Positions 8,628 to 17,671 are shown, counted from the stretch's first letter. The stretch: 64,000 nucleotides of DNA from Ornithinimicrobium cryptoxanthini (GCF_023923205.1 NZ_CP099490.1:2604001-2668000), one strand, 5' to 3'. Notes: generated by a model from the letters alone, not told the origin. Program-made: numbers and translations.

Positions 8628-8693
8628 TCAACCCCGCAGAGGGTGGGGACTTCCACCTGGCCAAAACCGGGGACTTCCAACTGGCCATTGACA

Positions 8694-9037
8694 TCAGGGT
8701 CTGGTCAGTGGATAGATTAGAAGGTAGGTTGCTGCTCGTGCTTGGAAGGCGACGGAAGAACCGAAGGGAGGACGGTGTTTGGCTCGGAGACACGGCGCGA
8801 GAGGGCACGTGATGACGAGTCGAGGGTGCGCTGGACGACATGATTAGGAGGTACGAACCACCTGTCACGGTCCGCTACCGGACGAAACGTTGGGGCTCGA
8901 GCAGCGATCGTCGGCCTCACCGCTGCTGTCGCTTTCACCGACTGACAACGGCAAAAAAGGTGCTCATCCTGGTGCACCCATGGCGCATGCAGGCAAGAAC
9001 AGCACCATCGTTGTAGATCACGAATAGAGGGATTCAA
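8694..9037. other. No gene recognised
   Basis: Starts with the right copy of the TCAGG target duplication. Short frames exist on both strands but lack ribosome sites and family motifs. A GGTGC/GCACC arm pair after an A6 run (8954-8980) is the only structure noticed. Confidence 0.5.
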
Positions 9038-9334
9038 GTGCATCCAGTTCTTTTTTATGCGGCTGCCGGAGCATTTCTTGCAGGTGGGACGGGCGGTGGC
9101 TGGTACATGTGGAATCGCGGGCAACAGGAGGCAGCCAAGCGTTTGCAGCATCAAGACGCAGAAGCGACAAAGCGGGCGCTAAAGGATGCCGCCGAAATCG
9201 GAGAGCTTCGAAGTGCGGCCGAGGAAGCAGGCATGAATCCAGACGAGGTCGTCGCCGGGTACCAGGCATTGCGTGACTCCCAGATCTCACCAGAAGACGT
9301 TCTTAAGAGGGTGCAGCGGGCGCCCCTGAATTGA
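9038..9334 (+). CDS. Small membrane-anchored coiled-coil protein
   Basis: A 98-residue protein with an N-terminal hydrophobic, glycine-rich segment (residues 3-23), then a heptad-like charged helix (QQEAAKRLQHQDAEATKRAL) and a short C-terminal domain containing SPEDVLKRVQ. The start is GTG at 9038 with GAGGGA upstream. The layout resembles proteins annotated only as small membrane proteins. Function unknown; isolated between non-coding stretches. Confidence 0.5.
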   Translation: MHPVLFYAAAGAFLAGGTGGGWYMWNRGQQEAAKRLQHQDAEATKRALKDAAEIGELRSAAEEAGMNPDEVVAGYQALRDSQISPEDVLKRVQRAPLN

Positions 9335-9700
9335 ACGGGTCCGGGTGTTCGCTGCGGGCGATCAACTTGATGATCTGTGACCCCAAGCCGGTCACGCCGT
9401 CGGACCGCGCACCAGTTCGTGAATGATTGGCGTGAGCATGTTGGATATCGCCAGCGCACAGCTCCACGATGCTCTGGCCTGACCAGATGCGCCGGACGAC
9501 CGAGGCGCGACCCATGAATCGCTCAGCGAAGGATGGGTCCCAACCGATCGTCCTCGACGAGCAACGGAATGTTGGCCATCACCAAGCGGAAGTCCTCCTC
9601 GAATCGCCCCAGGACGAACGACATGAGGCTGGGACGGTCGACCATGGAAACAACCTACTGCGGGGACCGTCCCGAGGCGTGGCAGGTAGCTCCACTACCA
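9335..9700. other. No intact gene; possible decayed reading frame
   Basis: On the minus strand a 40-codon frame beginning ATG near 9646 (MVDRPSLMSFVLGRFEED...) looks coding-like but stops early, and the following sequence does not continue in a recognisable frame. It may be a relic of a small protein gene. No terminator or repeat was noticed. Confidence 0.3.
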
Positions 9701-10417
9701 TCACCAGACCGTGCACGTCCACAGCGCCGCGTCCAACAGCCGCAGTCGCTGACGATCTAGTTCCACGGGTCTGCCTGCCCCCGCCAGTGCTACCAGCCCG
9801 GGCAGCTCGTCGATGGCCGCTACGACATCAGGATCCTGGACCAGGTACTGGAAGACTGCCCAGTCGGCCCTGAAGTCACTGAGACCCAGGATGCCTAACA
9901 GCCCGCAGACGTTCCGGTCCCGGACCGGGAACAGAGCGGGGCGCTTGCGAGCACACAGTTTGCTCGTGGTGACCCAAGGGTTCGAAGACTTCGACGAGCT
10001 GGACGACAGTGCGGCTTTGACCGTGCTGTACAAGCTCTCCATGGCGAGGAACGTCTCGGCATTCGCGAGCTCAAGCTCAACGTCCGGTACTGCTCTGAGA
10101 GCTCGTAGCGTCTGATCCCGAGCCGTACCCGACGTCAGTAGTCGTCGCGTCGCCTGCGGCCCCACCTCGACGCTCAGCAGCGAGGTGGCATGCAGGTCGG
10201 TGCTGGTGATGTCCCCCAACTCGTTGGGTGTGAGCCCGGCGAATGTCGCCCCAGCATAATTGGTGCTGACATCGTAGAAGACCGACAGCCGCTCGGCTGC
10301 GGAGGCTTTGTCAGTGCCATGGATTGCCTGGAGCGCGCGCTCTCTTGCGCGAGATAGGACCTGACTCGACACGGTGGGCCACTCGGGGGGTACGGAGGCG
10401 CGGTCCCAATCAGACAT
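9701..10417 (-). CDS. DUF6308-like hypothetical protein
   Basis: A 238-residue soluble protein. The central block KLCARKRPALFPVRDRNVCG resembles the DUF6308 family of Actinobacteria, whose function is unknown. The C-terminal third contains DFRADWAVFQYLVQDPDV and a short hydrophobic loop. It starts at ATG 10417; the RBS is weak. It lies alone between non-coding stretches. The family call rests on recalled motif similarity, so treat it as tentative. Confidence 0.6.
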   Translation of the reverse strand: MSDWDRASVPPEWPTVSSQVLSRARERALQAIHGTDKASAAERLSVFYDVSTNYAGATFAGLTPNELGDITSTDLHATSLLSVEVGPQATRRLLTSGTARDQTLRALRAVPDVELELANAETFLAMESLYSTVKAALSSSSSKSSNPWVTTSKLCARKRPALFPVRDRNVCGLLGILGLSDFRADWAVFQYLVQDPDVVAAIDELPGLVALAGAGRPVELDRQRLRLLDAALWTCTVW

Positions 10418-10939
10418 AGCTTGAGTCTGTCACAGCGGCTCGGGGTATGTGGTTGGGTCGTGAACGGCGAAGCCCGAGCACTCAGCGGGAGTCAGCGATA
10501 GGCGCAAATCAGTCACTAAAGCATCGATTTGACCAGTTCGCGCAGGAGTCCCGCCGGCTACGAGACTCGCGCCGAGCGCAGATGTATCGAACGCCCATAC
10601 GTACGGTGAAGAGTCTCGGGATCGCCTCTAACAACTCCTCCACGATGGCGGAAAACAACTGATTCCAGTGACTTCGTAAGGCAGTCAACGAGGCCCCCAA
10701 GGCAGTAGGCGCCGCCGAGAGTGGACATAGATCGAGCTGTCGCTTGCTTTCGTCAGCTTCGTTTATGCGACGTTTCAACGTAATGCCGGCCCGTCACAAG
10801 GGTTTGCGGGGTCACGTCAATCATTCGGGATTCACCGCGCGACGGGTCGATGCGAGAAGTCACCGAGCGCGCGCGGGACTCAGACGAGGGGATGCTGAAC
10901 GTGATCATACCGAGCCTCACCGGTCTACGTCCCTTGACG
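10418..10939. other. No gene recognised
   Basis: A 520-bp stretch between two minus-strand genes. A minus-strand frame at 10509-10778 has a plausible helical segment (HWNQLFSAIVEELLEAIPR) but no family match and no clear RBS, so I leave it uncalled. GC content is lower here than in the core region. Confidence 0.4.
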
Positions 10940-12370
10940 TTACGTCTCTTCATGACTCGAGCCATCGTCTTCTCCCTTCGGTCGGCCGTCTTCCATACCA
11001 TCATCATGGTCGTCACGTGTGACAGACCCATTGCCCTGGCGCAACGCCCCACAGATGAGCGCGCCGCCAAGCACTCCCGAGACAATGCCGCCCAGTGCCC
11101 ACAGCGCAAGCCTGGGTCCGGAGCACAGGTGTCCAACGATACTCCCAGCGCAGGCCAAGAGGAGCAAGGCGCAGAAGATGACCACGTGTCGCAGAACCGA
11201 CGATGCATGGCTCACCACGGCGTTCTCCCCCTGCCGCGCGAGCAAGGCTAGGACTACTGCCGGCACAGCCAGCAGGAGTGCCGCGGCCCCGTCGTTGGCC
11301 GCAAGGAGGGCATTCTGGGCGTTAGGGAGCCATCGGCCAAGGCACAGGATGACCGAGGTGGTTAGCAGGACCATGAACGTCAGCTGGCGGAGTCCGCGCG
11401 TGGGGCCGAAGGTGATGTGAGCTGGCTCTGGGGCGTTCGCGTCCTGCGAATAACGACCAACGCCGTGCAGAACCCCAAGAGGGCCAGTGTCCGTCGTGTT
11501 GCGCCGCGCTGTGTCGGTGTCGGTACCGCTCGGCATAGTAAGGGCCCGCGCCTCCAGCCCGTCGGGAAAGACGACTTCTAAGTGGTGAGAGGCCGCGCCG
11601 GATGGATGACTCAGTTCCACTCTGAATGCAAAGTCATCGAAGCCGAATGCTGCCCAGGCGCGGTTGAAGTAGTTCAGATGTAGGGGTTGAATACTCCATT
11701 CCAGAGAGTACTTGAGAACGACGCGATGGCCAGCATAACCTGCAGGGACTAAAGCGACCATTAGATAATTGGAGGGGAGAATAGTCAAGAGTCTTTTCGC
11801 CCAAGTGGAAAGCGCCCCGGTTTCTAATACCTTCTCGTCGTCAATCATTCCCTCAACACCCAGCCGGTCCGCATGAAGTTGCGCTCGCTCAGGATCACCG
11901 TCAATAATGACGGCCAGAGTCTCCAATAGTCGGCCCTCGTCATAGTTTTCGCAGAGCGCATCCTGTAACTCATGCTGGAGGACCCCTCGAACTAGCGGAA
12001 GGTCCTCTCGACGCCCGAGGATGGAAAGGGCAGTCCCGTCTGGCCCCTCAATATTGAATTGGCGCAGGACGCCCTTCTCTTGAAAAGTCAGGGGGACCAG
12101 GACGTAGTCGCCGCCGCCCGCTTCCATGACGTCAGGGGCGTAGCGCAGTGACAGGTGGGCAGGCACAAGGACGTCCAAGGAGACTCTCCGTCGTCCATGC
12201 GTGCCACCAAGCAGATGTAGGCTCTCGACCTTACGTCGCTGCCACTCTTGGCTGAAGCGAAGGGCTGCGGCCAGCACGGCCGCGGTATCAGACCGATCGT
12301 GACTGGATTCGTCAACGCGACGGGACCGCAGGCGCTGCACGCGGCGACTTCTATAGGCGGCTGGAGTCAC
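10940..12370 (-). CDS. Large cytosolic-domain membrane protein, unknown family
   Basis: A 476-residue protein in two parts. Residues 30-320 form a soluble domain with beta-rich blocks (HLLGGTHGRRRVSLDVLVP, FRVELSHPSGAASHHLEVVF). Residues 330-440 carry four hydrophobic segments as two hairpins, and the tail is highly charged and acidic. The likely start is GTG at 12370 with a weak RBS. I do not recognise the family; the internal symmetry of beta-rich domain plus membrane pairs suggests a sensor or effector anchored at the membrane. It lies beside the replication remnants but reads alone. Its TTATTC- and ATT-containing stretches make its base composition lower in GC than its neighbours. Confidence 0.6.
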   Translation of the reverse strand: MTPAAYRSRRVQRLRSRRVDESSHDRSDTAAVLAAALRFSQEWQRRKVESLHLLGGTHGRRRVSLDVLVPAHLSLRYAPDVMEAGGGDYVLVPLTFQEKGVLRQFNIEGPDGTALSILGRREDLPLVRGVLQHELQDALCENYDEGRLLETLAVIIDGDPERAQLHADRLGVEGMIDDEKVLETGALSTWAKRLLTILPSNYLMVALVPAGYAGHRVVLKYSLEWSIQPLHLNYFNRAWAAFGFDDFAFRVELSHPSGAASHHLEVVFPDGLEARALTMPSGTDTDTARRNTTDTGPLGVLHGVGRYSQDANAPEPAHITFGPTRGLRQLTFMVLLTTSVILCLGRWLPNAQNALLAANDGAAALLLAVPAVVLALLARQGENAVVSHASSVLRHVVIFCALLLLACAGSIVGHLCSGPRLALWALGGIVSGVLGGALICGALRQGNGSVTRDDHDDGMEDGRPKGEDDGSSHEET

Positions 12371-12843
12371 CCGTACTTTCTATCGTGTTCTGGAGTTCAG
12401 GCTTGGGTCCGCCACTCAGTTCACTTCGAGTAGTTCCGTCGAATCGCCGCCCCTGGCTCCCTCTGTCGCGGAGAACGGTGAGGACGCCCACCCCAGTCCC
12501 ACCTCGGGCTTGGTGAGAACGACGGCGTTCTGCGTGGCGCTCTCGGTTGCCCTCGGCGGCAACCAGCCGGGAGCAATGCCTCGTGACAACTGGCGCACAA
12601 CCGCTTCGGGACGCACACGCCAAAGCCTCAGCCCCAAGCCACGGGTTGGGCCCCGTGGGTTCGTCCACGGGTAACCGCGAGACCGCGGACCAGGCCGGGG
12701 TGGGGGGATCATCCAAAGGCGTCCCAAGTTGTCCGTTGGGTGGGCATCTGCGCCATTGCGCCGGACGCCTTTGGGCGTCCCGAGACCTTGAAGGCGTCCC
12801 CCTACAGACGCGGCGTCGGCGGTGTCAGCCCCGGTGAGAACCA
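12371..12843. other. Non-coding region rich in GGACGCC repeats
   Basis: No gene is supported on either strand, although GC-rich shadow frames run through it. The right half holds part of the GGACGCC/GGCGTCC cluster described separately and the palindrome GGACGCC-TTTG-GGCGTCC at 12763-12780. Confidence 0.5.
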
Positions 12844-12907
12844 CTACGGACGCCCTTGGACGCCTTCGGACGCTGAGTCGGCAGGAAGGTACCGTTCGAA
12901 GGCGTCC
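12718..12907. repeat. Iteron-like cluster of GGACGCC repeats, candidate origin
   Basis: Eight copies of GGACGCC or its complement occur in 190 bp: 12718, 12763, 12774, 12793, 12848, 12858, 12868 (last base differs) and 12901. Three are in tandem at exact 10-bp spacing (12848-12873), about one helix turn, and two form a palindrome. The cluster overlaps the 3' end of the DUF3631 gene, next to a prim-pol replication gene. Helically phased iterons beside a replication gene are typical of plasmid origins; this is inference. Confidence 0.45.
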
Positions 12908-14004
12908 TTGAAGTCCAGGCGCCGGTATCCACGCTTGCTGCGCGCTTCGTTGTGTCCCGTCTTGATGCCGTACGGAGCCAGGCGGCGACCCAGCTTCGAG
13001 GGGTTGAGGTTGAGGTCTTTCCACGGGGCGTCGTCGAGGTCTCGCAACCGGGTACACAGATCCGCAGACTGCATGAACCTGAGGCTTATGACGTCGAAGA
13101 TCTCCCGGATGTCCGCCAACAACATCACGCCCTCGGACTGGGACTGCCCGTCCTCCTCGAACTCGTTCACAAAATGCTGGCACGCCGCTCTCGCGCGCTC
13201 TGGCCAAGCGCCGCCGGCGAGGTCTGCAACAGCCAGGAGGGGCTCCCAGGTATCGGCTGCCCTGTCCTCCACACCGGGGGGCATGCTCGGCTCGGCGCCG
13301 TCAAGGTCTACCACGGCCGCCTCGGCCCAGTCGGCGAGCTGACCACGCAGCTCGAACAGGGGCAGGGCGTCGCGGCGGCGCCGGAACGGGGCGACCTTTT
13401 CCGTCGGCTTGCGTCTGCGCAGGTTTAGCACGACCGCGCGGTCCTCGATGGTGTCCGGCATCCTGCCGATGCCTGCCAGCATGGCCATGGCAAACGTTGG
13501 GAACTGCACCGGCCTGTAGGGACCTAGGAGTCTGCCGTACGTGAGGCCCCGTTGGTGGCCGGCGTTGAGCAGCCCGCGCAGGTTCTCGTTGCCTCGGGCG
13601 TTCCTGCCGAAGATCGTGTCGGCCTCGTCCATCAGGATGGTGGGCTGTCTGCCTAGCGCCATCGAAGAAGGGATGAACGCTGCTGAGACGTTGACGGTCC
13701 GGATCGGGTCATGGACGAGGCAGGCCAGGACCTCAACCAGTCGGGACTTTCCGGACTGCTTCTCAGCTGACCGGGCGACCAGTCGGGGCGCGTAGTCGAA
13801 GGCGTTGATCACGTGCGTGGTCGCTGCCCACAGTGTGACCGCCACGTACGCGTGCTCCGAGGGCAGCAGGCAGTACTTCCTGATGGCAGCCTCGCTGTCG
13901 TCCAGGATCGAGTGGGGAGAGATCGGGATTCCTTCGCGAGCGGGCAACGCGACGACAGTCCCTGGTCGCCGGAGGATCAGTGCATTCGACCCGGTCTCGC
14001 TCAT
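12844..14004 (-). CDS. DUF3631 domain ATPase of a mobile element
   Basis: A 386-residue P-loop protein. Walker A is EKQSGKS (81-87) and Walker B is ILMDEAD (123-129). An arginine-rich sensor region follows (VVLNLRRRKP) and then a DUF3631-type C-terminal domain. DUF3631 proteins are helicase-like ATPases that accompany prim-pol primases in actinobacterial plasmids and integrative elements. The ATG at 14004 has GGAGGGG eight bases upstream. It lies about 215 bp downstream of the broken prim-pol gene on the same strand, consistent with a former replication operon. The gene itself is open. Confidence 0.8.
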   Translation of the reverse strand: MSETGSNALILRRPGTVVALPAREGIPISPHSILDDSEAAIRKYCLLPSEHAYVAVTLWAATTHVINAFDYAPRLVARSAEKQSGKSRLVEVLACLVHDPIRTVNVSAAFIPSSMALGRQPTILMDEADTIFGRNARGNENLRGLLNAGHQRGLTYGRLLGPYRPVQFPTFAMAMLAGIGRMPDTIEDRAVVLNLRRRKPTEKVAPFRRRRDALPLFELRGQLADWAEAAVVDLDGAEPSMPPGVEDRAADTWEPLLAVADLAGGAWPERARAACQHFVNEFEEDGQSQSEGVMLLADIREIFDVISLRFMQSADLCTRLRDLDDAPWKDLNLNPSKLGRRLAPYGIKTGHNEARSKRGYRRLDFKDAFERYLPADSASEGVQGRP

Positions 14005-14220
14005 GCTGAGCCCCTCCGGTCAACGCTCCACGAGGTCATGGGACAGGGCCGTCTTGCGCAGGGACCTGCCCTGGGTCCGGATGCACGCTTATCGCCGATC
14101 GAGCACCTGGCGTCTCGTCGGCCGAACCAACACGAGAGTCTGCCTGCGGCGAGTCGAACCTCCTCGCCACACAGTGCGGCAGTGGGACGCTCAGCCGCGT
14201 CACTGGTCCGAACCTTCCAT

Positions 14221-16180
14221 CTATGTGGTGGCATCGGAGTCGTCCAAGGGCTCACGTGGTGTGACCGGGTGGTTGTCCTGCCAGAGGACCTGGCCGGACT
14301 CGGCGTCGGCGTAGATGACCACACCGTCTGTGTCGACACGACGCACATAACCCTGCGCTGTGAACAGTTCGTGCCTTGCTCTGCGCTGGCGCTCCCAGAC
14401 CGCACGCCGTTCTGGTGTGGGGTCCTCGATGTGTGCCCGTCGCGCGATCCAGTCGGGGTCGGTCAGGTACCGCCACCACCGGTTTCGGTCATCCCGGAAG
14501 GCCAGCCCTAGCTGCCCAAGCTTCTTCAGGTGCCCTCGGACCGTGGAAGGGTGCCGGCCGGTGACCTGGACGAGGTCTGCCACCGTGCGGCCCGATCCAC
14601 GTGGCGGGGGCGGCATCCGACGGGAAGGCTGCCGGGCCAGGAACCCAGCAGGTGTGCCAGGCGTGACCCTGCGCAGGGTGCCTTTCCTCCTGATGAGCTT
14701 CATTCGAAGCTCGGGGAGGTGCCGGTAGGTCTCGGCCACGCCAGGACCTACTCCTCCGCTGCCGAAAATCGGATGCAATTCCCTGTGCAGAACCGGAACA
14801 TCTAGATGCCCTCTGGCCAGAGGGTCCTTAGATGTTCCGCTTATGCACATTGGTAGGGCCAACTCCAGGCCCAGGGTGCCGAACTCGTTTCGACCCTGCC
14901 GCTCCAACCAGCCTTGCTTCACCAGCCGCGCGATGGCCCTGTTGACCGTCTCGAGCCGGATCGTCGTCGCCTCTGAGATCTGCCGCTGCGACTGCCACAC
15001 CACCCGACGGCGCGTGGACCTGGCGTTCCAGGCGAGGTGCTCCAGCACCAGGCTGTCGCTGGTCCGCGCCCGACCCTTGCTGACCTCAGGGGGTGCCGCC
15101 GCGCGGTAGCTAGCCAGTAGGCCCTCGATCCAGCACTCACAGAAAGCCGGGTTCTCCGTACTCAGCCAACGGGGATGCCCTACCTGCGCCACGGCACCGG
15201 CCACGGACCTGTCCCACTGCTTCGCAGCAGCACGAAGACCACCTCTGCGATCACCGCGCAGTTCGACACGGTGCAGGAACTCCTCCCTGACCAAGACCAA
15301 CGCCTGGGGCACACCCTGGTGGCCGTCGGCGGCCAACCGGACAAGCCTCATCACCGGTCCGAGCACCGCGGGCGTCAGCCGGTCCTCGGCCAGCTGCTTC
15401 GACACGCCGTCCACCTGCTGCTGCACACGCCAACAGGGCTCTGCCTCTGGCAGCCGGTCAAGCCATGACGACTCCTGGTGGCCACGGGCAGCATCGATGC
15501 GTCCGGGAGTGGTGCCAGTGGCGTCAGACAGCGCCCGCAGACGATCTAGGTACTCATCCAGCTGCCCAGTGGTCACCCGATGGGGCGCGAAGCCCTCGGG
15601 GAGGTCCCCGCGGCCGGGCCCGAGCGCCACCGCGTACTGGCCGGTCGCGCGCAACTCAGCCAGCAGGACTGTCCCGTTATCAGTGCGTCGCTCGACAAGT
15701 CGGCCACCCCGACCCGTGGGAGCTGGCCCGTCCGTTACCTGGAGGTAGGCGTGCTCCCCCCCCGGACGCCGATGGGCGCTGGCACCGGGCCGGCAACTCC
15801 GCTAGGAGGTCTCGGATGCCTCGTCCCTGCGGGCCGGTGTCTGACTAGCCGGCGGCTTCCACGTCCAGGACCACCACCGCCATGGGACCGCCGCACAGCA
15901 CCGCCCACCCATCGGGGCGCTGCTCCAGCCAGGTGCGGACCTCTTCGTCCGTCGGGCGCTCGAAGACGTAGTCGCACCTACCGCGGCGCCACTTGACCAG
16001 AGGCTTCTTGCCGCTGCCCATGGGAATGACGTGGAGCCCCAGGTCCAGCAACCGCTGGAGGTCCGCTGGCCGCCAGGCACTGTCGGTACCCGGAGCTATC
16101 CTGCTCCCGAGCACTCGGTCCCCACCGCTTGCGCTCATCGCCGCCCCGGGTTCGCCTCCGGGGCGGCTTCTCTTACCCAT
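14221..16180 (-). pseudogene. Broken bifunctional primase-polymerase replication gene
   Basis: Three collinear pieces of one protein. Residues 1-110 (16180-15848) match the N-terminus of prim-pol proteins (LGLHVIPMGSGKKPLVKW, then VVVLDVEA). Translation then meets TAG at 15847-15845. The same frame continues as RDLLAELPARCQRPSASGG up to a run of eight C on the plus strand (15756-15763), where one extra base shifts the frame to EHAYLQVTDGPAPTGRGG and on through RATGQYAVA. The C-terminal 400 residues, intact, carry two winged-helix-like segments (TIRLETVNRAIARLVKQGW; HPSTVRGHLKKLGQLGL) typical of replication initiators. One stop plus one frameshift indicate inactivation, although the C-terminal part could still be made from an internal start near 15654. 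Confidence 0.75.
16140..16167. terminator. GC-rich hairpin at the prim-pol start
   Basis: GCCGCCCCGG and CCGGGGCGGC form a perfect 10-bp stem with an 8-base loop. On the minus strand it covers the first codons after the ATG at 16180 and ends two bases before a second in-frame ATG at 16138. It could be a terminator after the upstream gene or a translational control hairpin; neither is proven. Confidence 0.4.
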
Positions 16181-16619
16181 GGTGCTTCACCAGGTCGGTC
16201 GAGATGACACCGTTGCTGCTGAGTCGAGTTATCCGCCAGGAGATCTCGCTCTTTGGCACGCCGAAGTGGGTGGTCAACTCGGTCAGCGTCCAGCCTTCAG
16301 CGACTTTGTCTACCAGCGCCTGATCGTGCTCAGCGGTCCAGGCGGAGCCGACCTCGGCTCTGGTCCTGCCGCCCTCGAGTCGGGTGGCCGAGGCGTCAGC
16401 AGTTGCGGACTGCTGGAGCAGTCGCGTGAGTGCCTCGATCTGGTCGGGTCGCAGCCGCGGGGCGGTGGCGACCGTTGCGTCGATGTAGGCAGCAACCTTG
16501 TCTGCCGTCAGATCCTGTCGTGCTTCGAGCACGGCCGGGTCGGACTCAAGAGGAGTGCCTCTGGCGTGGGCCTTCTTGGCGGCGTTGCCGAGGCGGGAGC
16601 GTGACTGCGAAACGGACAC
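16173..16619 (-). CDS. Small HTH protein of the replication module
   Basis: About 148 residues from the GTG at 16619 (a GTG at 16652 would add 11). The N-terminal half has a block common in actinobacterial phage and element proteins (EARQDLTADKVAAYIDATVA). The C-terminal half is a Myb/SANT-like helix-turn-helix (AWTAEHDQALVDKVAEGWTL then VPKSEISWRITRL). Its stop overlaps the ATG of the prim-pol gene at 16180 by a few bases, suggesting coupled translation in the ancestral operon. Probably a DNA-binding accessory factor. Confidence 0.65.
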   Translation of the reverse strand: MSVSQSRSRLGNAAKKAHARGTPLESDPAVLEARQDLTADKVAAYIDATVATAPRLRPDQIEALTRLLQQSATADASATRLEGGRTRAEVGSAWTAEHDQALVDKVAEGWTLTELTTHFGVPKSEISWRITRLSSNGVISTDLVKHHG

Positions 16620-16771
16620 TGGGGAGCCCATCCTTCTGATCGAAGGACGCACGCCCTATGTCGCGTCGGAGACTATGCAGGGCTGGGATCCTCTGCCTGC
16701 CTGATCCCTCGGACGGCTCTCATCTGTGTCCGTCCATGACCCTAAGGGACAAGGAACCGGGGGTCAACCGC

Positions 16772-17104
16772 CTACCCAGCGGACTGGGTGCCCACCTCCC
16801 TGATGAGAAGGCGAAGCGTGCCCTTTCGCCACCGCAGCTTCCCTCGCAAGCGTGCGAGGTCGATCTCCCACAGGCCTTCGTCTGGGCAGTCAGCGGTTCG
16901 GCACCACGCACCGATGACGCCTGCCCGGCTGTCGCTCAGCTGGATCGGTTCCTGGCCGGTGTAGAGGCTGTCTGGGTCGCGGGTCAGGACTGCCATGAGG
17001 TGGCCTTGGCTGCACACGACCTTGCCTCTGACGCGTTCCCTGGGAACGTCGCCTAGTGCCACGTGCAGGTCGGCAGCGACCTGACCGAACGAAGAGTCGC
17101 TCAT
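16772..17104 (-). CDS. Small cysteine-containing protein, unknown
   Basis: A 110-residue protein with a perfect AGGAGG six bases before the ATG at 17104, so it is very likely translated. It has four cysteines: CSQGH and CRTADCPDEG, the second resembling half of a zinc-binding knuckle. The C-terminal WEIDLARLRGKLRWRKGTLR is basic. No family recognised. It lies upstream of the HTH and prim-pol genes and is likely the first gene of that operon. Confidence 0.65.
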   Translation of the reverse strand: MSDSSFGQVAADLHVALGDVPRERVRGKVVCSQGHLMAVLTRDPDSLYTGQEPIQLSDSRAGVIGAWCRTADCPDEGLWEIDLARLRGKLRWRKGTLRLLIREVGTQSAG

Positions 17105-17671
17105 CACTACCTCCTCACGCCGGCGGAGCACCGCTGACCGGTGACCAGATAGTGCGGCACGATAGCCGCAACTGTGACGAGGGCAAGCCCCAGCTTGTGG
17201 TGTATGCCGCCGTGATGCTTCGCACCGCCATCGTCGCTGAGCGGGCGCCCGGGCCGCACCGCTGACCGGTGACCAGATAGTGCGGCACGATAGCCGCAAC
17301 TGTGACGAGGGCAAGCCCCAGCTTGTGGTGTATGCCGCCGTGATGCTTCGCACCGCCATCGTCGCTGAGCGGGCGCCCGGGCGCTGGGAGGTGCACCTCG
17401 CCAACGAGAAGTCAGTCGGGTCAGTGTTGACGCCCCTCGTTTCGCAGGGCTCCTGCGTTGCCGTACGCGCCTTTGTACGCACGGCGTCTGCCGCCAGCTG
17501 AGGCTGCGCAACTCGACGGCGACTCTGCTGGGCGGGCACGTCCTCAGGGTGGGTCCTTCCGGCCTCAGACGCTTGCTCGCTTCTCCTGCCCAGGGAGGGG
17601 ATAGGGCTGCGCTGATCTGATAAGGCAACACCTGGCCTGGGTCCGGTATCCCCCAGGCCTCCACTGGACTA
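17105..17671. other. Intergenic region with tandem duplication
   Basis: About 570 bp between the small cysteine gene and the ABC transporter gene. It holds the 128-bp tandem duplication and, at 17460-17485, two GTACGC units 12 bp apart. No gene is supported; the open frames that cross it arise from the repeat. Confidence 0.5.
17129..17381. repeat. 128-bp tandem duplication
   Basis: CACCGCTGACCGGTGACC starts one copy at 17129 and an apparently identical copy at 17257, giving a 128-bp period; the second copy ends near GGGCGCCCGGG at 17381 (about 125 bp matched). The repeated unit reads in an open plus-strand frame (QIVRHDSRNCDEGKPQLVV) but with no start or known family. It lies directly upstream of the gene starting at 17104 and so probably contains or duplicates its promoter. 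Confidence 0.85.

Larger units (their letters stand above)
6163..8693 (+). mobile_element. Intact IS21-family insertion sequence
   Basis: A 2,531-bp element carrying istA and istB. It begins with TGTCCATGGCC and ends with GGCCATTGACA, which are imperfect inverted repeats in the TGT...ACA form of the family. A 5-bp direct repeat TCAGG flanks both ends (6158-6162 and 8694-8698), the expected target duplication. Multiple terminal repeats are present: GTCCCCGCTGGTGGCCA twice on the left (6182-6198, 6205-6221) and related GGGGACTTCCA units on the right. Both genes are open and all ends are present, so the element may be active. Confidence 0.93.

Noticed and set aside
5997..8710. Gene interrupted by the IS21 element
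   Set aside because: Joining the flanks at the TCAGG duplication leaves an in-frame stop, so the IS did not split an intact gene.
9303..9515. 70-codon minus-strand frame
   Set aside because: No RBS and no motif; its overlap with the gene at 9038 also speaks against it.
15845..15847. TAG in prim-pol as recoded amino acid
   Set aside because: No pyrrolysine or suppressor genes seen, and a second frameshift lesion is present; inactivation is simpler.
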